Shown piece by piece: positions 21,174 through 21,239 of a stretch of 21,239 nt of DNA. A program made the translations under genes and the position numbers. Source of the DNA: CAZSTA01 sp964609495 [NCBI: uncultured bacterium] (GTDB lineage Bacteria; CAZSTA01). The notes beneath the pieces are model-generated. The model did not search any database. It saw nothing but the letters and a program-made list of their open reading frames with translations, and was not told where the DNA came from. Location of the stretch: NCBI GenBank assembly GCA_964609495.1, contig CAZSTA010000042.1:1-21239 (forward strand), written 5' to 3'. Each line of letters begins with the position of its first letter. The first letter of the stretch is position 1.

Positions 21174-21239
21174 TTCGCTAGTGGGTTCAAGATATAAATT
21201 CCCCCCTCACCCTAGCCCTCTCCCACGAGGGGAGAGGGA
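21174..21239 (-). repeat. GC-rich palindrome with conserved tail, upstream of aldolase, cut by window edge
   Basis: On the minus strand: CCCTCTCCCC, GTGGGAGAGGG, CTAGGGTGA, GGGGGGAATT, then ATCTTGAAC and CTAGCGAA. The same order and the same CTTGAAC and CTAGCGAA tail occur at 5409-5476 in front of glyS. In both places the tail ends 40-55 bases before a start codon. I found no convincing -10 box for the aldolase. Confidence 0.7.

Noticed and set aside
21131-21190. Promoter of the aldolase gene on the minus strand
   Set aside because: TTGAAC and TTGAAA are present, but no acceptable -10 hexamer lies 15-19 bases from either.
1-21239. CRISPR array, phage genes or insertion sequence
   Set aside because: No regularly spaced direct repeats, no integrase, transposase or phage structural motifs in any reading frame supplied by the sequence.

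Overview
The window is ordinary chromosomal DNA from a diderm (Gram-negative type) bacterium. It carries a lipid A / outer-membrane biogenesis cluster, a lipoprotein, and no phage, transposase, CRISPR array, tRNA or rRNA that I can see. Several genes are rich in ATA, AGA and AGG codons, GTG starts are frequent, and GC-rich palindromic repeats fill the gaps. That fits an uncultured candidate-phylum diderm (a Poribacteria-like lineage is one guess), but nothing here fixes the taxonomy.

Layout. 1-178: repeat remnants. 179-5220: a TPR lipoprotein, two oligopeptide-type ABC permeases and a family 5 solute-binding protein, with no ATPase subunits. 5221-5529: a 309-bp gap with a strong hairpin, two GC-rich palindromes and a probable promoter. 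5530-10523: glyS (glycyl-tRNA synthetase beta) and ppdK (pyruvate, phosphate dikinase). 10710-17387: an envelope operon, bamA-like, skp-like, lpxD, lpxC, fabZ, lpxA and a Gfo/Idh/MocA oxidoreductase, closed by a strong terminator at 17441-17473. 17494-20102: a TrmN/Trm14-like tRNA methyltransferase and a GH10 xylanase-family protein without a signal peptide. 20267-21130, minus strand: a class II aldolase convergent with the GH10 gene.

How the genes fit together. Skp and BamA handle outer-membrane proteins. LpxA, LpxC and LpxD make the first three steps of lipid A, FabZ sits at the branch to fatty-acid synthesis, and the Gfo/Idh protein may modify the UDP-sugar. PPDK, the aldolase, the GH10 protein and the peptide transporter suggest carbohydrate and peptide use, but they are not obviously one pathway.

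The most interesting signal is a set of short palindromic repeats. A 51-bp element occurs between ppdK and bamA (twice), between skp and lpxD, and once inside glyS. In glyS it lies within a second palindrome family, and together they add about 30 codons in frame between conserved GlyS blocks. This looks like a nested, protein-coding palindromic insertion, similar in concept to the Rickettsia palindromic elements.
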